A DNA stretch of 64,000 nucleotides from Dichotomocladium elegans (taxonomy: Eukaryota; Mucoromycota; Mucoromycetes; Mucorales; Lichtheimiaceae), in contig JAIXMN010000007.1 of NCBI GenBank assembly GCA_025716815.1, positions 1,195,501-1,259,500 on the forward strand, in the 5' to 3' direction. Numbering within the stretch: the stretch's first letter is position 1; every line of letters begins with the position of its first letter. Below the pieces are notes generated by a model that did no database searches, was not told the DNA's origin, and saw only the letters and a program-made list of their open reading frames with translations. Position numbers and translations under genes: made by a program. Below are positions 34,493 through 48,377 of this stretch, one piece after another.

Positions 34493-34917
34493 AGTTTCGT
34501 TCTTTCTTCTCTTTTCTCTCTTTTTTTTTCTCTCCTATAACCGAACAATAATACTATTTTTCATAAAAAAAGAAAACCTTATACCTGGATGTCTGATAAT
34601 GGGTTGCATACCATACCATAGAAAGCTATAGAAGCGACTGGATCAAGCTATATCCTTAGCTCGTTCGCACAAACCAAAGTCATTTGTGGAATTCTTTCCT
34701 AGAAGGCAAGTAATGGGCATCTGCCTCTCCTTTTTCTTATGGCGCTTTAATACAGTCTACCTTGGGGGTTGGGTGGGTGATAGGGGAACCCAAAAAGAAC
34801 ATGATCCCAAAACCGGCGGAGTACCACGTGATGCGCGTTATGCTCCGTTTCCTCGATTTTTTTTCGGATTGTCGTTCCTTTTGTTCCGGCTATACCACAT
34901 ACATACACACCTAGAAA

Positions 34918-34955
<38 letters not shown>

Positions 34956-34981
34956 CCCTTCACTCTTTTCATTAAAAGACT
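34493..34981. other. Promoter region of the DENN gene
   Basis: No gene seen. A CT microsatellite at 34924-34951 lies just ahead of the start codon. Confidence 0.5.
34924..34951 (+). repeat. (CT)n microsatellite
   Basis: About 14 CT units in the DENN gene leader. Confidence 0.85.
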
Positions 34982-37900
34982 ATGGCGACCAACCCTTCGA
35001 CGGGGTCGCGTCTTGCGGACTATTTTTTTGTTGCTGGTCTTAACGATGATCGGATCCTCTCGACATACACGGCAATTAAAGAAGGCCACCACTGTTCCGA
35101 TTATTTTGAACAGCAGCAGATAGCTTCCGCTCAGACCAACAATGAACAAAGGACCACAACAGCAACCGAAGCAAAACTACCGGCCACAAACGGGAAACCA
35201 ACAAGAACAAACCGCCGGTCTACTCACGTTGCGCGCGATGCCTCTTTTGGGGTTTTTGACCATGTGCAGGCGGTGATCGACAACTTTGACAAGGAGCGTG
35301 ACTCAGCCAGAGACTCGGTCATTGCCGTCCATGACCAGCGCGGCCTGGCAGAGAAATTCAAGATGGCAGCAGCCAAAAGCCCAACGTCACCTATACTAAC
35401 CGAACGCAATCGGTCCGCCTCGACGAGCGACTGTCTGCCTGCTTCACGTAAGATCGCCATTTTTTTACGCTACTGCGACCCATCCTTTCGGGGCCATTTT
35501 GCTTTCTCATGGGGGATTGCTCACGTATAAATAACCACCTCTGGTCCCACCTCCTTTTTAGCCGCCACCACTGCACACCGACGGCGCCAATATTCAGAGC
35601 CTCCGCCACTTTGGCTCAAAGCTACCACAGAAGAGATCAAGTTACCTGCAAATACAAGTGTGCCCAATATCCTCGATATCAAGTACGTGCCGACAGTCTT
35701 GATGCGGTACCCGAAGGAAGATCATGTCCACGGCCAGACATTTCCACCTTACACTGCTATGGCAAGTCGACAAGAGACCTTAGAAACGAAGGATATCCTC
35801 TATCCAAACGGAGTTGGGGGGGGTTGGAGAAAGAGGAGGAAGAAGAGGAAGGAGAAAGAGAAAGAGAGGAGGAGAAAATGAAGATCGTGGTTGGAGTGGA
35901 ATCTTACTTCTGTTCTATATATAGTTTTGCTTCCCCAAAGACATTACTTTGTATTATGGCAAGACACCTCCACCAGAGCATCTGCATTCATTCGTGCGTA
36001 TATATTTTACGAAAAGCGAAAGGAAGTATTGCTGTAGCTGATTTGGTATTTTTCTTATCCAGGTGATGACCGATGAGAACGGTGCAACGGTGAATGGTAC
36101 ATGCGTAGTTTTTTATGAACGACTTGACGAGAAATTGATTGCACCAATCAATCAAGCTATCGAGGAATGGGTCCAAGAGAATATGGTATATATATCTATA
36201 TATAAACATGGATCATGCTTATGGTTATTCCTCGTTAACGTTGGTATCTGGACTCATATGCAGTCTACAAGCTCGATCGAATACGCGCAGCATTTGGAGG
36301 CCAAAATTAAAGAGGAGGAATCTAAGCTGACCGAGTACGGCACCGAACTCGCTGCATTAACAACACTGAGTACAACTGCAGAGATCCAGAAACGACGCGA
36401 AATGCTCGAGGAGCTTCTTCAGAGCGCCCAGGAAAATGTAGCACTGTATTCTGAGCTTTTGGATCCAGTAAAAATGGCTACCTGCAATGCGAAATATATC
36501 TGGGTGCCGAAGAGCATAGGACTCTTGGGCGCCATGCCATGGAATGACTTATACGGCGACTGGCTGAGAATATTGACCGACGCTGTAGTAGGTGTTCGAG
36601 GTCATCGTAACAAGGGACCGCCAATAAAGATCGAAAGGTATATGTTTACATGAGTATAAGGAACAGTGGTATAAAGATGTGGTAGATTAATGCTTTCCCA
36701 TAGTGCCATCTACAATATCATCCGCGAGGTCCCGTTACCACCGCCCGGGCGATTCGAGATTGCCTTGACCATCAATCGACGCCCACTCTTCTTTTCCCGT
36801 CCCCCAATGAACCAGGTGCCTTTGCTAAAAAATGTAAGTGAGGAGACAAAGTGAGTGATATAATTTGTCCTCTTTACCCACGATGCCATAGTTCTCACTC
36901 TTCCCTATTTTTCGAGCCCTGTCGCCGCACTTGATCCTGACGATTGTCGAGGTAAGTCACACTGAGCCTCGGCTGGATAGGCATAGTGAACATGGATTTT
37001 CCTTTCGACAGACCCTTCTCTCTGAAGGAAAGGTTCTATTCTTGTCACAATTCCCGGGCATGCTTTCGTTAGCCTGTGAAACGTTTCGCTACTTGTTGTT
37101 TCCGTTTTATTGGCAATTCGTCTTCATCCCAGTCATCCCACAAAAGCTGTTGACATGTCTACAGGTAATGGATCATTCGGCTGGCGCGTTTCGGGTTCAC
37201 AAACACCTGCTTTTTTCCACACAGGCGCCAATTCCATACATTATTGGCTATACGGGAACGATGGATGAAGTTGACGAATACGTTTCTGAGGATGTGAGTG
37301 CTTATCTGCTGGGCTTTTGTCTTTTTACTTTTCTCCCCATCTAATAAGGAGAATATTTCAACAAAACAGACCTGCATCGTCAATTTGGACAGCAATACAA
37401 TTCACCAACTAAAGCAGCCCCTAGCGATACCAGACAAACAGCGACGTAAATTATACTCAGCCTTGGAACAATATGCACCGCTTCATGGAGCTCGCTATCG
37501 CATCCCATATGGAGTACCCCTCTCCGTGCGAGAGTTATTTCCAAACAGCAGAATGTTGCTATCATGTGGACGCTCCAAGGTTCAGAGCAGTTACGACGCA
37601 CCAAGTATTTCACGCAACTCGGATGCCTCTGAATTTAGCCATTCGATTTGGTCCAATACCGGGTCCGTCGCGTCGAATAACACCGGCAGACGCCTTTCGG
37701 GATTCTGGTCAAGTAATAATAGCACCAAAAGCTCAAATGACTCGTCCACATCGCTTCCGGCCTCAGTCGATACCACGCATCCGCAATATCCGGGCACTGT
37801 TAAACTGGCAATACTTCCGCAGGCATCAACTTCGAGCTCATCGCTGCATACGCCACCCACGAGTCCCACAGTGTCAAAAACACGTGCACATCAACGGTCT

Positions 37901-39324
37901 CCGAGGAGCGTACAGCGTCATGGGTCGACACATAGCCAGCCACGCAGTAGTGACGTACGAAGGCCAGAACATCCATCGTCCAAATCAGTGGCACTCCCAC
38001 CACGACCAAGCACACCCACATCAATCGCTTCCGCTCCAGAAGGAGGAGCAGGAAATAACAAGAACAAGCGACGGCTCTCCACTCTCATGTCGAAGCCACG
38101 GGCGTCTTTTCAGGTTTGTGTGTCTATGCGAATTGCATCTGAAATCTTGAATTGACAAGGAGACGTATGTGTCTATAGCACCAGCAGGACGTCGATCTCC
38201 CGCCAGTCAACGATAACGGATCATTACCACGTGTCAATCTATACAGTGCTCCGGGTCAATCAAAGGGGTACGATTTTAACATCGATTCGAAATATCAGAG
38301 CAACCAGCATCCGGTAGAGGTGGCGCGCCGCACCAAGCATATCGAGGGGCATATCATGACAGAGGTTTTACCGCGTGAGCTGGCAAGCTTACAAGGGTAC
38401 CGATGTTTGTGCGGAGAGCATGTGATTGGCGGTAGTAACCATCATGCACGGCACCAAGTTTTTATGCGCTGCCAAGGCAAGTTGAGTCGGACTAAATTCA
38501 AACGGAGACTCACCGTACGTATTTGTCCATGAGCAGAGTGTCATCTTGTAACGCACGATACCTGCACAGACCAGGTTTTGCATGCATGTTTACCGGCATG
38601 TTTCAACGAACGCAAAGTCCAAGAGGCATTTCTGCGCATGTTCGCCTCTCTTTTATGCAATTACCGAGTTGGCTGTGTTGATGACACAGAAGAACTCAGT
38701 GCGCCCGCGTTGGCGTCGACGGGTGATTATGCGCGGAAAATGCAGCGGGGAATGCTGTATTTTTCTAAAGAGAAGTTTTTGAAGCATGCTGAGAAAGAGA
38801 GACGGGTAAGGCCGGTCTATTGCACCTTGCGGGAATGCCTGGGAGGTGGGTTGGGGACAGCGGGATGACGCGCGACAGAGATCTCATTGGGAGTGATGGT
38901 CGTTTATCATAGGCCTACCTGTCTCAGCTATCAGGTTCACAGATGTTTACACATTTTATCACCGATAGACTTTCAAAGCCTAAAGAAGACCCTGAAGTGC
39001 TCCTGTTTGATGAGTGAGTCTGAAGAGACAAAGCGACACCATTGCAAAAGAGGCTACTCACGTGCGAAACAATAACAGGTTCATAAAGCTGAAGCTTAAC
39101 CGGTCAAGGTTAAAGCTCGTCAAGGATGACACGCCGTTCTTGAATGATAGTTCGTTTCAGATCTCTCAAACGATATGGGCCACGCCACCCGACGATCGAC
39201 CGGGAAAACAGCAATGTAAAGTCATGGTGATGAAGGGGAGAAAAAAAAAGAAGACTGACTGACTGATGGGTCAACTGATTCTTTAGACAAACGGTTCCCC
39301 ATCGACTTGGATATTCCAAAGTAA
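34982..39324 (+). CDS. DENN-domain protein (Rab GEF family)
   Basis: 1076 residues, 15 exons: 34982-35447, 35562-35761, 35925-35993, 36063-36185, 36264-36637, 36704-36833, 36892-36951, 37012-37164, 37225-37293, 37370-38113, 38179-38514, 38575-38805, 38913-39013, 39079-39215, 39287-39324. uDENN: LADYFFVAGLN, VLMRYPKEDH, MFCFPKDI, GTCVVFYERL. Core DENN: KSIGLLGAMPWNDLYGDWL, FSLFPIFRALSPHLIL, LLFPFYWQFVFIPVIP, PYIIGYT, CIVNLDSN. dDENN: FLRMFASLLCNYR. A disordered Ser/Pro/Arg-rich insert of about 200 residues and a Cys/His stretch (CLCGEH...HHARH) separate core from dDENN. DENN proteins exchange nucleotide on Rab GTPases in membrane traffic; the Rab is unknown. Intron 35762-35924 uses a GC donor. 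Confidence 0.88.
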
Positions 39325-39720
39325 TTTATTCTTCTGTTTATTTACTTGCTTGTACGTACCTAATTTAGACACATATATATATATATTCAATGCATTTGTG
39401 AGACTGAATGTCTTCGATCGTCGTATTCAAATTGTCCTTTTAGACAGATGATCTGTCACTGCAGCACTGATCCATTATGGCGCGGGGTCGCAGTGTATAG
39501 GAGCAGCCTTTGCCTCATGTTCTCCGTCCTTGCAAGATTGCGCGGACCCCGCTCCACGCAGACCATACACGATTATAGTACGAATAGATTAAGAAAAAAG
39601 TGCCGTATCTGATGAATATGGTCAAGTGCCTGGTATCGGGTGTGCTCAGCAGGTCATTGCTGTACATATGCACTCCCCTCAAGATTTATAATGATAATAA
39701 TAAATATTTTTTAATATCGA
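39325..39720. other. Convergent intergenic spacer
   Basis: 3' ends of the DENN gene and the EMI1-like gene face each other. No gene seen; A/T-rich with a short TA run near 39373-39388. Confidence 0.5.
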
Positions 39721-40198
39721 TCAACGCGCTTCCCAGACCTCTTCTGAACTCCGGGTGTGTTTCTTTTTCTTAGCCATCTTTTCCTCTTCGTACTGTCGAA
39801 TCATCCGCTAAAAAAATACCACATTCCCGTTCGGTCAGTATCCCACACATATTCCTGTTTTCTTATGCCTTCCTTTCTTACATCAGCGACTTCATTTGAC
39901 TTTGTCTTTGTCGTCAAGCAAAATTTGAAATCCTCCCACTTTGCAGAGCAGTCCTTCTTTTCGCCGTACCGATAATAATTGAGTGCTTGCGCACCGAGTG
40001 CTAACGTTCACATGAACCAGGTCAACGGGGGTTCTGGCCAAATGGGAGACGGGTGGGGTGTGCATGCTTACTGTAGCATTGCCATACGGCATCAAATGTC
40101 TGCGAGACACTGCATTTTGCGTACTCATGCTTAGCGTCGTCCTCAATTTCCTTAAAGAATGCAGCCGTATCGGCGTCGTGATCCGCTTTACTGGTCAT
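39721..40198 (-). CDS. EMI1-like protein (DUF3128, CX9C)
   Basis: 110 residues; minus-strand exons 40198-40072, 40000-39882, 39807-39721. The segment TFDAVWQCYTLGAQALNYYR, YGEKKDCSAKWEDFKFCL and the ending SSEEVWEAR match the DUF3128 family, which includes yeast Emi1. Yeast Emi1 is linked to induction of IME1 and to mitochondrial morphology and has cysteine pairs like those of mitochondrial intermembrane-space proteins. Here one pair is CX9C and the upstream pair is CX11C. Confidence 0.85.
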
Positions 40199-41192
40199 GG
40201 GTCTGTATTATGTATGTACAATATGAAGAAAGAAAAAAAAATGTATGCCAAAATTGTTTATCCCGCTGAGAATAAAGCCGGAAAAGCGCACTCTTTTTGT
40301 TCCTGCATCCTCGCCCCGACACGACCAAAAGAACGAATACGGCACTGCAACGTAACATTTCGCACCATATACACCGTTCTTTCCCTTCTCCCCAACCCCC
40401 CGCCCACCTCGCAAAAAGAAACTGAGGCGTGTCCTAAAAGTCGCTTTTGCACAGAAAAATCTTTTACGCGTGATGACAAAGAGTATGCCGCCGCGACAGA
40501 CGATGGATCCTTGTGTTGGCCTTGCTTATTCTTCGATTCTAACACCCCTGCTGTCCTTTGTGAGTCGACCAATCGCCACCCGTACATGATGAGCCATGGA
40601 AGAGAGGTCAAAACAGATACCGCATCATCCGGTGAGGCCCGCGATTTGGTTGCCTTCGGGAAGGACATTGTTTTTTTATTATGAAGCTGCTGCTCGGGGG
40701 ACACCACCCATCCGCCGCCGTGGTTGTCGCCACGTGCACATCTTGATATTGCCTGGTGTGAGCCGGGTTGATGAAGGCAAAGTTGGAAAGGGGATGATTT
40801 CTGTTGAGTAACGAAAATCCCCTATTTACCCTGTCGATACAAAACAATTTCGTATAACTTTATGCGACATTTTGGAGAAATTAAGAAAAGTACAGTAAGC
40901 TAACGGAACCGTGTTATCCCGCCAGGTCAAGGATGATCAATGGCTTATTTTATCACTCTTGGCTAAAACAAGAGCGTATGCTGCCTTGCAAATAAAAGAG
41001 CTGTCTGGAGAAAACGTGTAAGCCCAGAATAGAGTCTATAGCCTTTTTTCATGGTCAATGCGCCCTATTTTCATATCTCCAACATCCTCCCCCCCAGATA
41101 AAAAGTCGCCAGCAACACACAATGGGCGGTGCAGAGGGCCTGAATTTTTCACGCTCCCTTCCTTTTTATTTTTTGTTTTCTTCTTCTCCCGC
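40199..41192. other. Divergent intergenic, EMI1-like / ERMP1
   Basis: Mostly without supported genes. A 149-codon minus-strand frame (40258-40707) spans it, but its product resembles no family I know and it covers the EMI1-like promoter; I do not call it a gene. Confidence 0.4.
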
Positions 41193-44100
41193 ATGGCCAC
41201 AACCGAGAAGGGCATTAGTCCTCCAGACAAACCGATGCTTAAAGATGGCGCGCGTCAGGGAGCCTTAGTATCCTGGCTGCGGCTGCTGATGTATTGGGCC
41301 CTCGCCATAACCATTGCAACTCGCCTGCATTACCGGCTTCCTGCGCCCAAGTCCCATCGTGGCCAGAACCCGGATACCGGACTAGCCGAATTTTCTGAAT
41401 ACAACGCAATGGAGACAATTTCCTACCTTGCAGACACATTGGGCTATCGCAAGTATCAAACGTTACGCGACGCCGTGCTCTAGTGGCTTATCCTGACACG
41501 TCAAGAAATATATAGGTATCGTAGGTACTGTGGAGGAGGCACAAACGTACGAGTATCTTGAAAGGATGGTGCGCAGTTATAAGCAAGAGTCTCAAGGCCT
41601 CCCTGGTGCACCAAAGTTTGATATTTGGGTCCAGCAGGCTTCTGGAACGCATCGCTTTGATATAATGGATAACAGTAAGTGGCCGTGGAAAGTCTGCAGT
41701 ACCTAGTCGCAAAGAGAAAATCAACCGCATCCTGTCTAGTGGTTCTCAAGGCATACACCAACGTGACAAACATCATCGTACGGTTGTCGTGCCCAGAGGA
41801 TCGTTCACCTGACAGAGGATGCGAAAAGAATGCAATCCTGCTCAACTCCCACTTCGACACGACGCTCGGGTCACCTGGCGCAGCAGACGACGGTTCAGGC
41901 ACCGCGGTCATGCTGGAGATCATTCGTGTCTTGAGCCATCGTGATTGGACTAACTATCGGAATGCTATCGTGTTCTGTAAGCTGGTCAAGCGTGGGATGG
42001 ATTATCGATGACTAAATCGAACATGCTTAGTGTTCAATGGTGCGGAGGAGACCTTGCAAGATGCGTCTCATGCTTTCATCACTAAACACGATATCAAGGA
42101 CACGTGAGTAGTAGGGCGCCCCTTTTTCCCATTTTTATCCGCTTGTTATATTAATCCTGCGTGTCCTTCCTTCAGAATTCGTTCGGTTATCAACATCGAA
42201 GCATGCGGTACAACGGGCCGCGAAATCCTTTTCCAAGCCAACTCCAGAGAAATGATCCATGCGTACAAACAGGCGCCTTACCCACATGGGACGGTGGTGG
42301 TAAAGTGACATGATGAACCAGATCCGGAATACGTGCTGATATGAAGGACACATATACACAGGCAAACGATGTATTCCGCACGGGCCTGATCTTGTCCGAC
42401 ACAGATTTTAGACAGTTTGTGCAATACGGCAATCTAACGGGTATTGATATGGCCATCTATAAGAATTCATATCTGTATCACACCCACCTTGACATCACGA
42501 GGAACCTCGAACCCGGAACTATCCAGCACATGGGAGAAAATACACTGGCCATTGTCGAGTACCTTGCAATGAATTCAACGCTATCCAACATTGAGCGTAC
42601 AAGCGAGGTTGTCTTCTTTGACGTGCACGGTAACATGAACAAAAATGATCGCATGTCTGCACACTAGGATTCGAGCCATTTTGCATTAGGCATTTTCTTC
42701 GTTGCATACTCCTGGTCAACTGCTTATGTTCTCCAAATGGGCACCAGCTTGCTGGCGCTTGCTTTCTTTGGCTGTGTTGTGTACAAAACGCACCATTCAG
42801 CACCTTACCGTTCGTTGCCCAACATTCTCGGGGCTTATGCCAAGTCGATAAGTGCCGTCTTTCTGAGCGCAATTGCTTCGTTGGTGGCACCTGTCTTTGT
42901 AGGGCTTTTGTTGATGTCGGATGTTATGAATCGGCATATGGCATGGTTTGCGCGTGAGTGGTATGGTGCGCTGATCTTTTGTCCGGTTGCTCTGCTGAGT
43001 TCCTACGGAGTCCAGTACATAATGTACTATGTGCTCCCAGGTCCGAGCCACGTTGACCAGGAATACGGTGCCTTTGTCTCTATTATTGCAGCATTTGCTA
43101 TTTCGACGGCATTGAGCACCCAGACTGGCGTTGCTAGTTCATACATCTTCTGGATCTTCTGCAGCATACTTCTCGCTGCTTGTTCCATCAACGAGTTTTT
43201 CCTCAAGCCCAAACGTACCAAGAGCCTTGGCTTCCAACCCAAGATCCACCTCGCCACATACGCACTTGGCGCATTCCCTCTTGCGTTTTTGTACACGGAC
43301 TACACCTATGCAATGATTGATATCTTTGTGCCCTTGACGGGTCGCATGGGCGTCGAGACGCCTGTGGATGTGATCATTGGTGTTGTCTTTGGCATGATCA
43401 GTTTCATGACTACGCTGCCCTCTCTGGCGCATATCCATCGCTTTGGAAAGCAGTGTCTTCGCCGGGTGCTTTTCGGACTTGCTATTGCTCAGATAGCCAT
43501 CCTCGGGCTAGTGATGATGCGAGGCGGTTCCTATGGTGGCTGGGCATTCCCTTACGATGAATACCATCCAAAGCGACTGTAAGATTTCTGCATCCTTTCT
43601 TGGTGTTGTTTTATTATTATCATAAGACGGAAAGTACTAAGACGGGAGGAAAATATAGGTTCATCCAGCATCTTAAAAATCTCACCTCAGGCGAGTCGCA
43701 CGTCGGCTTTGCGCAGGCGGACCATGGACCCTACATTGAGACGGTAGTGGCATCTGTGGAGGAAGCTCTCGGGGTCCAAGCCTACGAAAGGAGTGGTCCA
43801 GAACATACGAACGAGTGGGCCTCCATCTATCCCTTCAGCGAATTCCTGGGTGGCTACCGATTTGACACCAAACCCTATATGGATGCACACGGAACTCCGT
43901 CTTCGCTGACGGATCCGTTCGTTGGCCCTTTCCCGCACCTTAGCATCCAGAATGACAAGTACGATCCCGCCACGGGTGTCCGTTCCTTCTCGGTCGTGGC
44001 TGTATCGCCCACATATACATGGACAGTGATTGCATTCGACGGGCTTGTACTTGACTGGAGCATTGCTGACGAACAGCCCATGCCTCATTCATCTCATTAC

Positions 44101-44367
44101 GTCGTCCGCCATGTGGCCGGCTACGGAAACAACGCATGGAAGCTTGACTTGGCAGTTCAGGTCCCGGAAGACAAGCGTGCCGAAGCCGAGGCAGGCACGT
44201 GGAAGATGCGATTCGAATTCACAGCGCTCGAGGAGGAGAACTTTGCTGGGCACAACATTGAGCGCAAGATGGGCGATGTGAAGATTCTCAGCGTGATCAG
44301 GGACGTGTTGCCTATTTGGACAACCCCGACATGGTTAAGCAGTGTGGTGCAGGTCTGGGAATTGTAG
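41193..44367 (+). CDS. ERMP1: ERMP1/FXNA-like M28 zinc peptidase
   Basis: 904 residues. Exons: 41193-41448, 41516-41674, 41740-41976, 42031-42103, 42176-42299, 42362-42629, 42690-43578, 43659-44367. An N-terminal membrane helix precedes the lumenal M28 peptidase domain: LLNSHFDTT (zinc His/Asp), PGAADDGSG (bridging Asp), FNGAEET (catalytic and zinc Glu), and YHTHLD (last zinc His). A multi-helix membrane block follows from VFFDVHGIFFVAYSW to about residue 660, then a C-terminal lumenal beta-rich domain. This is the layout of animal ERMP1 and related ER/vacuolar Pff1-type peptidases. Substrates are unknown. Intron 41449-41515 uses a GC donor; the acceptor at 42689 rather than 42667 keeps the membrane frame. 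Confidence 0.9.
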
Positions 44368-44426
44368 TGCCCCCCCACCCCGAATAGATAGAGATACACC
44401 ATTTCCAAAAGAATCACAGAATACGC

Positions 44427-45916
44427 ATGATGACAAGCAAATGTCACGTGCATCCACCGAAAGATGTCGCTTCCATCTCTTGTACACTTTTACATTCTGA
44501 AATGAGCAACCTATCCTTCTACGACGATGGCCAAGGTCATGTCGTTGATGAAGAAATGTACTCTGTGCAATCTGTTTGTTCTCACACTGAATATCTGCGC
44601 AGCATATGTTGCAGAGATAACTACAACCCACATTCGGAAGCGAAAGGATACAGACATTCGGATGAAAGAAGCGGGGGGGATCAAGGGCAGTTACACTGCG
44701 TACACGGACCAGGGCAAGGTCAGATTTTTCAAACGGGATGTGTGAGAAGGTTTTCGAGTGCATCAGCTGCTAGGAATCCAATATTCGGTTCCGCCCAGCA
44801 TTAGAGTACGAGAAAGGCCCTGACAGCATCTTTTAAGAAAACCTAACGCGGGGAGCGTATTCTCAATGCAAGAGCACAAGAGCTTTAATTTTAGAATGCA
44901 TTGATGAGAATCCATCCCCATATGTAGAACAGCTGATGGAGCAAACTGCTTCAAAAGGCTTGAGGGTCTCAAACGATTTATGATAAGCGAAATGCTCGGT
45001 TTCGGGCCTGCAGACAAGGGGTGGGGGAATCGTGCTGCAAAAAAGATCCAAGAGTTCGCGCGCCCTTGACAGGGTTTCGCAGATGGGGTGTGTGTGTGGA
45101 TACATTGACTTTAAGAAAAACTGCGGTTTTCCTTTGAACGAGGCTGGAAGATGAAACACAGCATGGGTCCACACCCCTTGCAGTGGTCACAATGCCCCCA
45201 AAGACAACCCCACCCTCTTGGGAGGCGCGCGCGCTCTCTCTCTCTCTCAGCACCAAAGGGATCATTCAACAGGGGCAGGTCAACTGTCACTGGACATTAT
45301 CGCAGCTTCCTAAAGGCAACAATGGATAAGTATGAGCATACAAAAGGACCCATCATTTGCTAATGCTCCTATCCATAAGGCTGAGAACGGATGTCGCTAA
45401 ATGCATCGAGTGGCCCAGGATATCGATGCGCTTATCTTCCACCCTACTCGCCTGAACTCCATCCGATGGAGCAGCTTTGGTCAGCTGTCAAAGAGCAAAA
45501 GTGAGACGCATTAGGCTACCCTTGTTCCATTCTGCAAACCTTGTAATATTCCGGATCCCTCTGTATCAGCCTAATTCAACTGGCCTCGAAAGGAGAGGCT
45601 ATGGGCTTTTGGGTGGAAACCGTGGTTTGGATTTACCCGGGCAGGTCCCCCACCCATCATGGCTTCGTCGAGAGTGCTTTTGTCTTCGTCTGCTTCTGCC
45701 CGCGGGTGTTGTTGCTGGTCCGTCGTCGCGCCCTCCCCCTAGTTCCTTCTTCCTACCCTTCCGCCGTCGATGCTCACCATCTCCGGCTCTTTGCTTCCCT
45801 CCCTTTTCGGCCATTGGTACCGCAACGGCATACCTAGCTACCTTCGGGGTAAGTTGAAGAGGAACAAGGGGGCTGTTGACTAATGGATATGTCTCGGCCT
45901 TTATGCGGCATTTTAT
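44427..45916 (+). mobile_element. IS630/Tc1-type transposon relic, copy B
   Basis: Plus-strand copy of the same element as A and C; limits are estimated from the comparison. It begins ATGATGAC with HSEMSNLSFYDDGQGH, then KGYRHSDE/KDTDIRMKEA-type sequence, an LMEQTASKGL block, and a broken DDE end (near 45300-45490) with GHYRSFLKATMDKYEH. Frameshifts and stops abolish the transposase. The final section (45600-45916) is the shared 3' part with its MGFWVETVVW frame. It inserted 60 bp after the ERMP1 stop. Confidence 0.8.
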
Positions 45917-46015
45917 TTTCCTCCCTTGCGAAATTTATTTTTGAAAATAAAGAATGTAAAACAACACCAATCGCTATTTTTTTTCTTCTTTTGGTATATA
46001 GATCTATCACGCAGA

Positions 46016-48377
46016 TCAAGGCATCATTGGCGGTTTGCCAACACCCCCTGCTTCGTTAAATACCAACAACGAGATCTTGTACGCCAGCTCGTCCGTCTCG
46101 GCGCGCGTAGCTGCCTCAGCATAAACACGAACCGCATCCTCCGTACCCGAAGCACTAGATAAATAGTCAATATGTCGCGCTTCTTTGTTTTCAAACCAAC
46201 ACAATCATGATATTGTTTTCTCCACCCCCAAAGAAAAAGACTTACCGAACAAATGACCGGCCCTGCGAATATTTTGCGACATGGTCGTCAATGTTCTTTT
46301 GGAGCCCCTCAGGCTCGACAAGCGTGCGCTCCGCATTGGTGGTCTTGAAAATATGGCGATCCGCAACAACCACCTTGACGAGCCGGTTCGGAAGATCAGT
46401 GTAGGCCGAGTCCCATTCCTCAAGCGTACACTGGCGATTGGTGAGGATGGCCTCCACCAGAAGCATATCTGAGATAGCGTCACCGACGGTCTGGTTGATC
46501 AGCTCCGTAAGCGCCTGGAGTTGCGTGATGGCCCGCTGTTGTGCAGGCGTTTTACTAAACGATGATCACAACGTATCAATATATATCATCAGTCCACACT
46601 TTTTAATATACGCAGGGTCTATCTCGAACCAAACACGTACGCCTCAATAGTCTTGATCGTGTGAAGTGCTTCAGGACTGAAGAGAACGGTGCCGTGGCCG
46701 TTGGCCTCAAAATAAACACCGATATCATACTTTTCGGCTTCATGGTGCAGGTGCTTCACACCAGTGTTCACACACGAGACAGGCACTTTCTACAGTGTTA
46801 GGCATGAGTGTCGCAATCGCACATGTTTTCTTCCCCTCCCCAACCTTGCTGCGCCTGCCCCTTACCAGCACATGGGTCAGATAGTTAGTGGAGCTGCCGT
46901 TGGCATAAGCTGTTTGCACAACGCCCACCTTGATCGAATCGATGCCTGCGCTATGGACGAGCTCCATGATAAACATAGCAGCGAGACCGGCAATTTTGTC
47001 GCCATCCAGCAGTTTGAAGATTCCATCTGTCACACGTGCACAACATGTGAGATTAATACACCGTGTCACAAGACTAAGCACAAGGTTCTATCGTACCAGA
47101 ATTGGAATAATAATAGACAAGGCGATCGGCGTCTCCGTCATACGAGCACCAACGATCGCCGGGGGAAATTGACGAGCCGAGTGGGGCCTGCTGTCTTGTC
47201 TTGACATAATCCGCACCACACTAGTATCGGACATCATGGCATAGTGAATACATCAACCCTACGATGCTGGAATGGGAAGATAGACTTCTTACGTCTTTGT
47301 TGAGCTTGCCAAGCGTAGTGATATCGTCGTTCACAATGCTGACAGACAAGATATCAGAGGGTATAAATTGCATGAGCTCCGATAATTTCGGTGCGCCAAC
47401 ACCGTTAGCGCAGTCTACATGAAGCGTTGACAGGCGGGGCTTTCCGGCCTATATTTTGTAACACACACACGCACGCAGAGAGCGCGTGTAGGCATGACCG
47501 TCAGCACTCCCCGTTTCCATTCCGCATTTAATGCCTTAAACTCAGCTCACCACCGCCATCTTGAACGCATCCGCGAGTTTCTTGTAATAGCCCTCCTCAG
47601 TAGGTTCTCCATAGGCATCATTGGTATTGGCTGTGTTGATGCAGCGAACAAGGTAGTGGAGCATGGGCGTTGTTTTCAGGCCATAGCTGGTGTACTTCGC
47701 ACCCGATGCTCCGAGGCCGGCCTCAAGGGCTTTGACAAGCTCGGGACAGCTTGGTCTGGGCAACGAAAAAAAAGATGGGTTTTATTTTTAGGGAAGATTC
47801 ACACACATACTCCAGCCTGTTCTTCTCTTACCTCGTGTCGTGGGCGTAAATAACATGCGCAGGGGCTTCTAGGTTGATGTCGTGTGCAGTCACAATCTGC
47901 TCCACAGCCTCGGCGAGGCTCTCGCCATCGTTGGCGTTTGCGAGTGCCGTGGCGTAGCTTTCCCACGACTGTTCGAGCATCTCGCCTCGGGGATCAACGA
48001 GCTTGACACCATTGTCCTAAGAGCAACACGCGCCGTAGATGAGCAAAGATGTGTCCGCTTCGTCGAAGAACATCTTGCTCGGGTTACCTACCTCCTCAGG
48101 ATTGTGAGATGCCGTAATCATAACACCGATGGTCGCACCATTAAGCTTCTTGGAACGGAGGGTAGCCAAGATGCCGACCTTGTACATCACAGAGTCGAGA
48201 AGCTCGGCCCTGGAATAATTTGACTAGGTTAGCGTGTCTGTCAGGGACGAATCAGGCAAAAGTCGTGTGCTCCTACTTGGTGCGGAAACCAGCTGTTCCA
48301 TAAGTGTATTTGTAGCCTTCCACCTTGTGGTAGATAATGTTGCTCTTAATGTTATTATAGTCAAAGGTCATAGTCAT
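46016..48377 (-). CDS. PCM1: Phosphoacetylglucosamine mutase
   Basis: 548 residues from ten minus-strand exons: 48377-48277, 48209-48092, 48016-47832, 47755-47551, 47448-47293, 47220-47097, 47026-46866, 46789-46641, 46554-46246, 46154-46016. The phosphoserine loop is [19 protein letters not shown], the metal loop [14 protein letters not shown], the sugar-binding loop [13 protein letters not shown] and the phosphate-binding site [17 protein letters not shown], all as in yeast Pcm1/Agm1. It converts GlcNAc-6-P to GlcNAc-1-P for UDP-GlcNAc, feeding chitin and glycan synthesis in the cytosol. Two ATGs (48377 and 48371) are possible starts. It is divergent from NCA2. Confidence 0.95.

Noticed and set aside
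40258..40707. 149-codon minus-strand frame upstream of the EMI1-like gene
   Set aside because: Low-complexity, no family resemblance and lies across a promoter; no splice partner.
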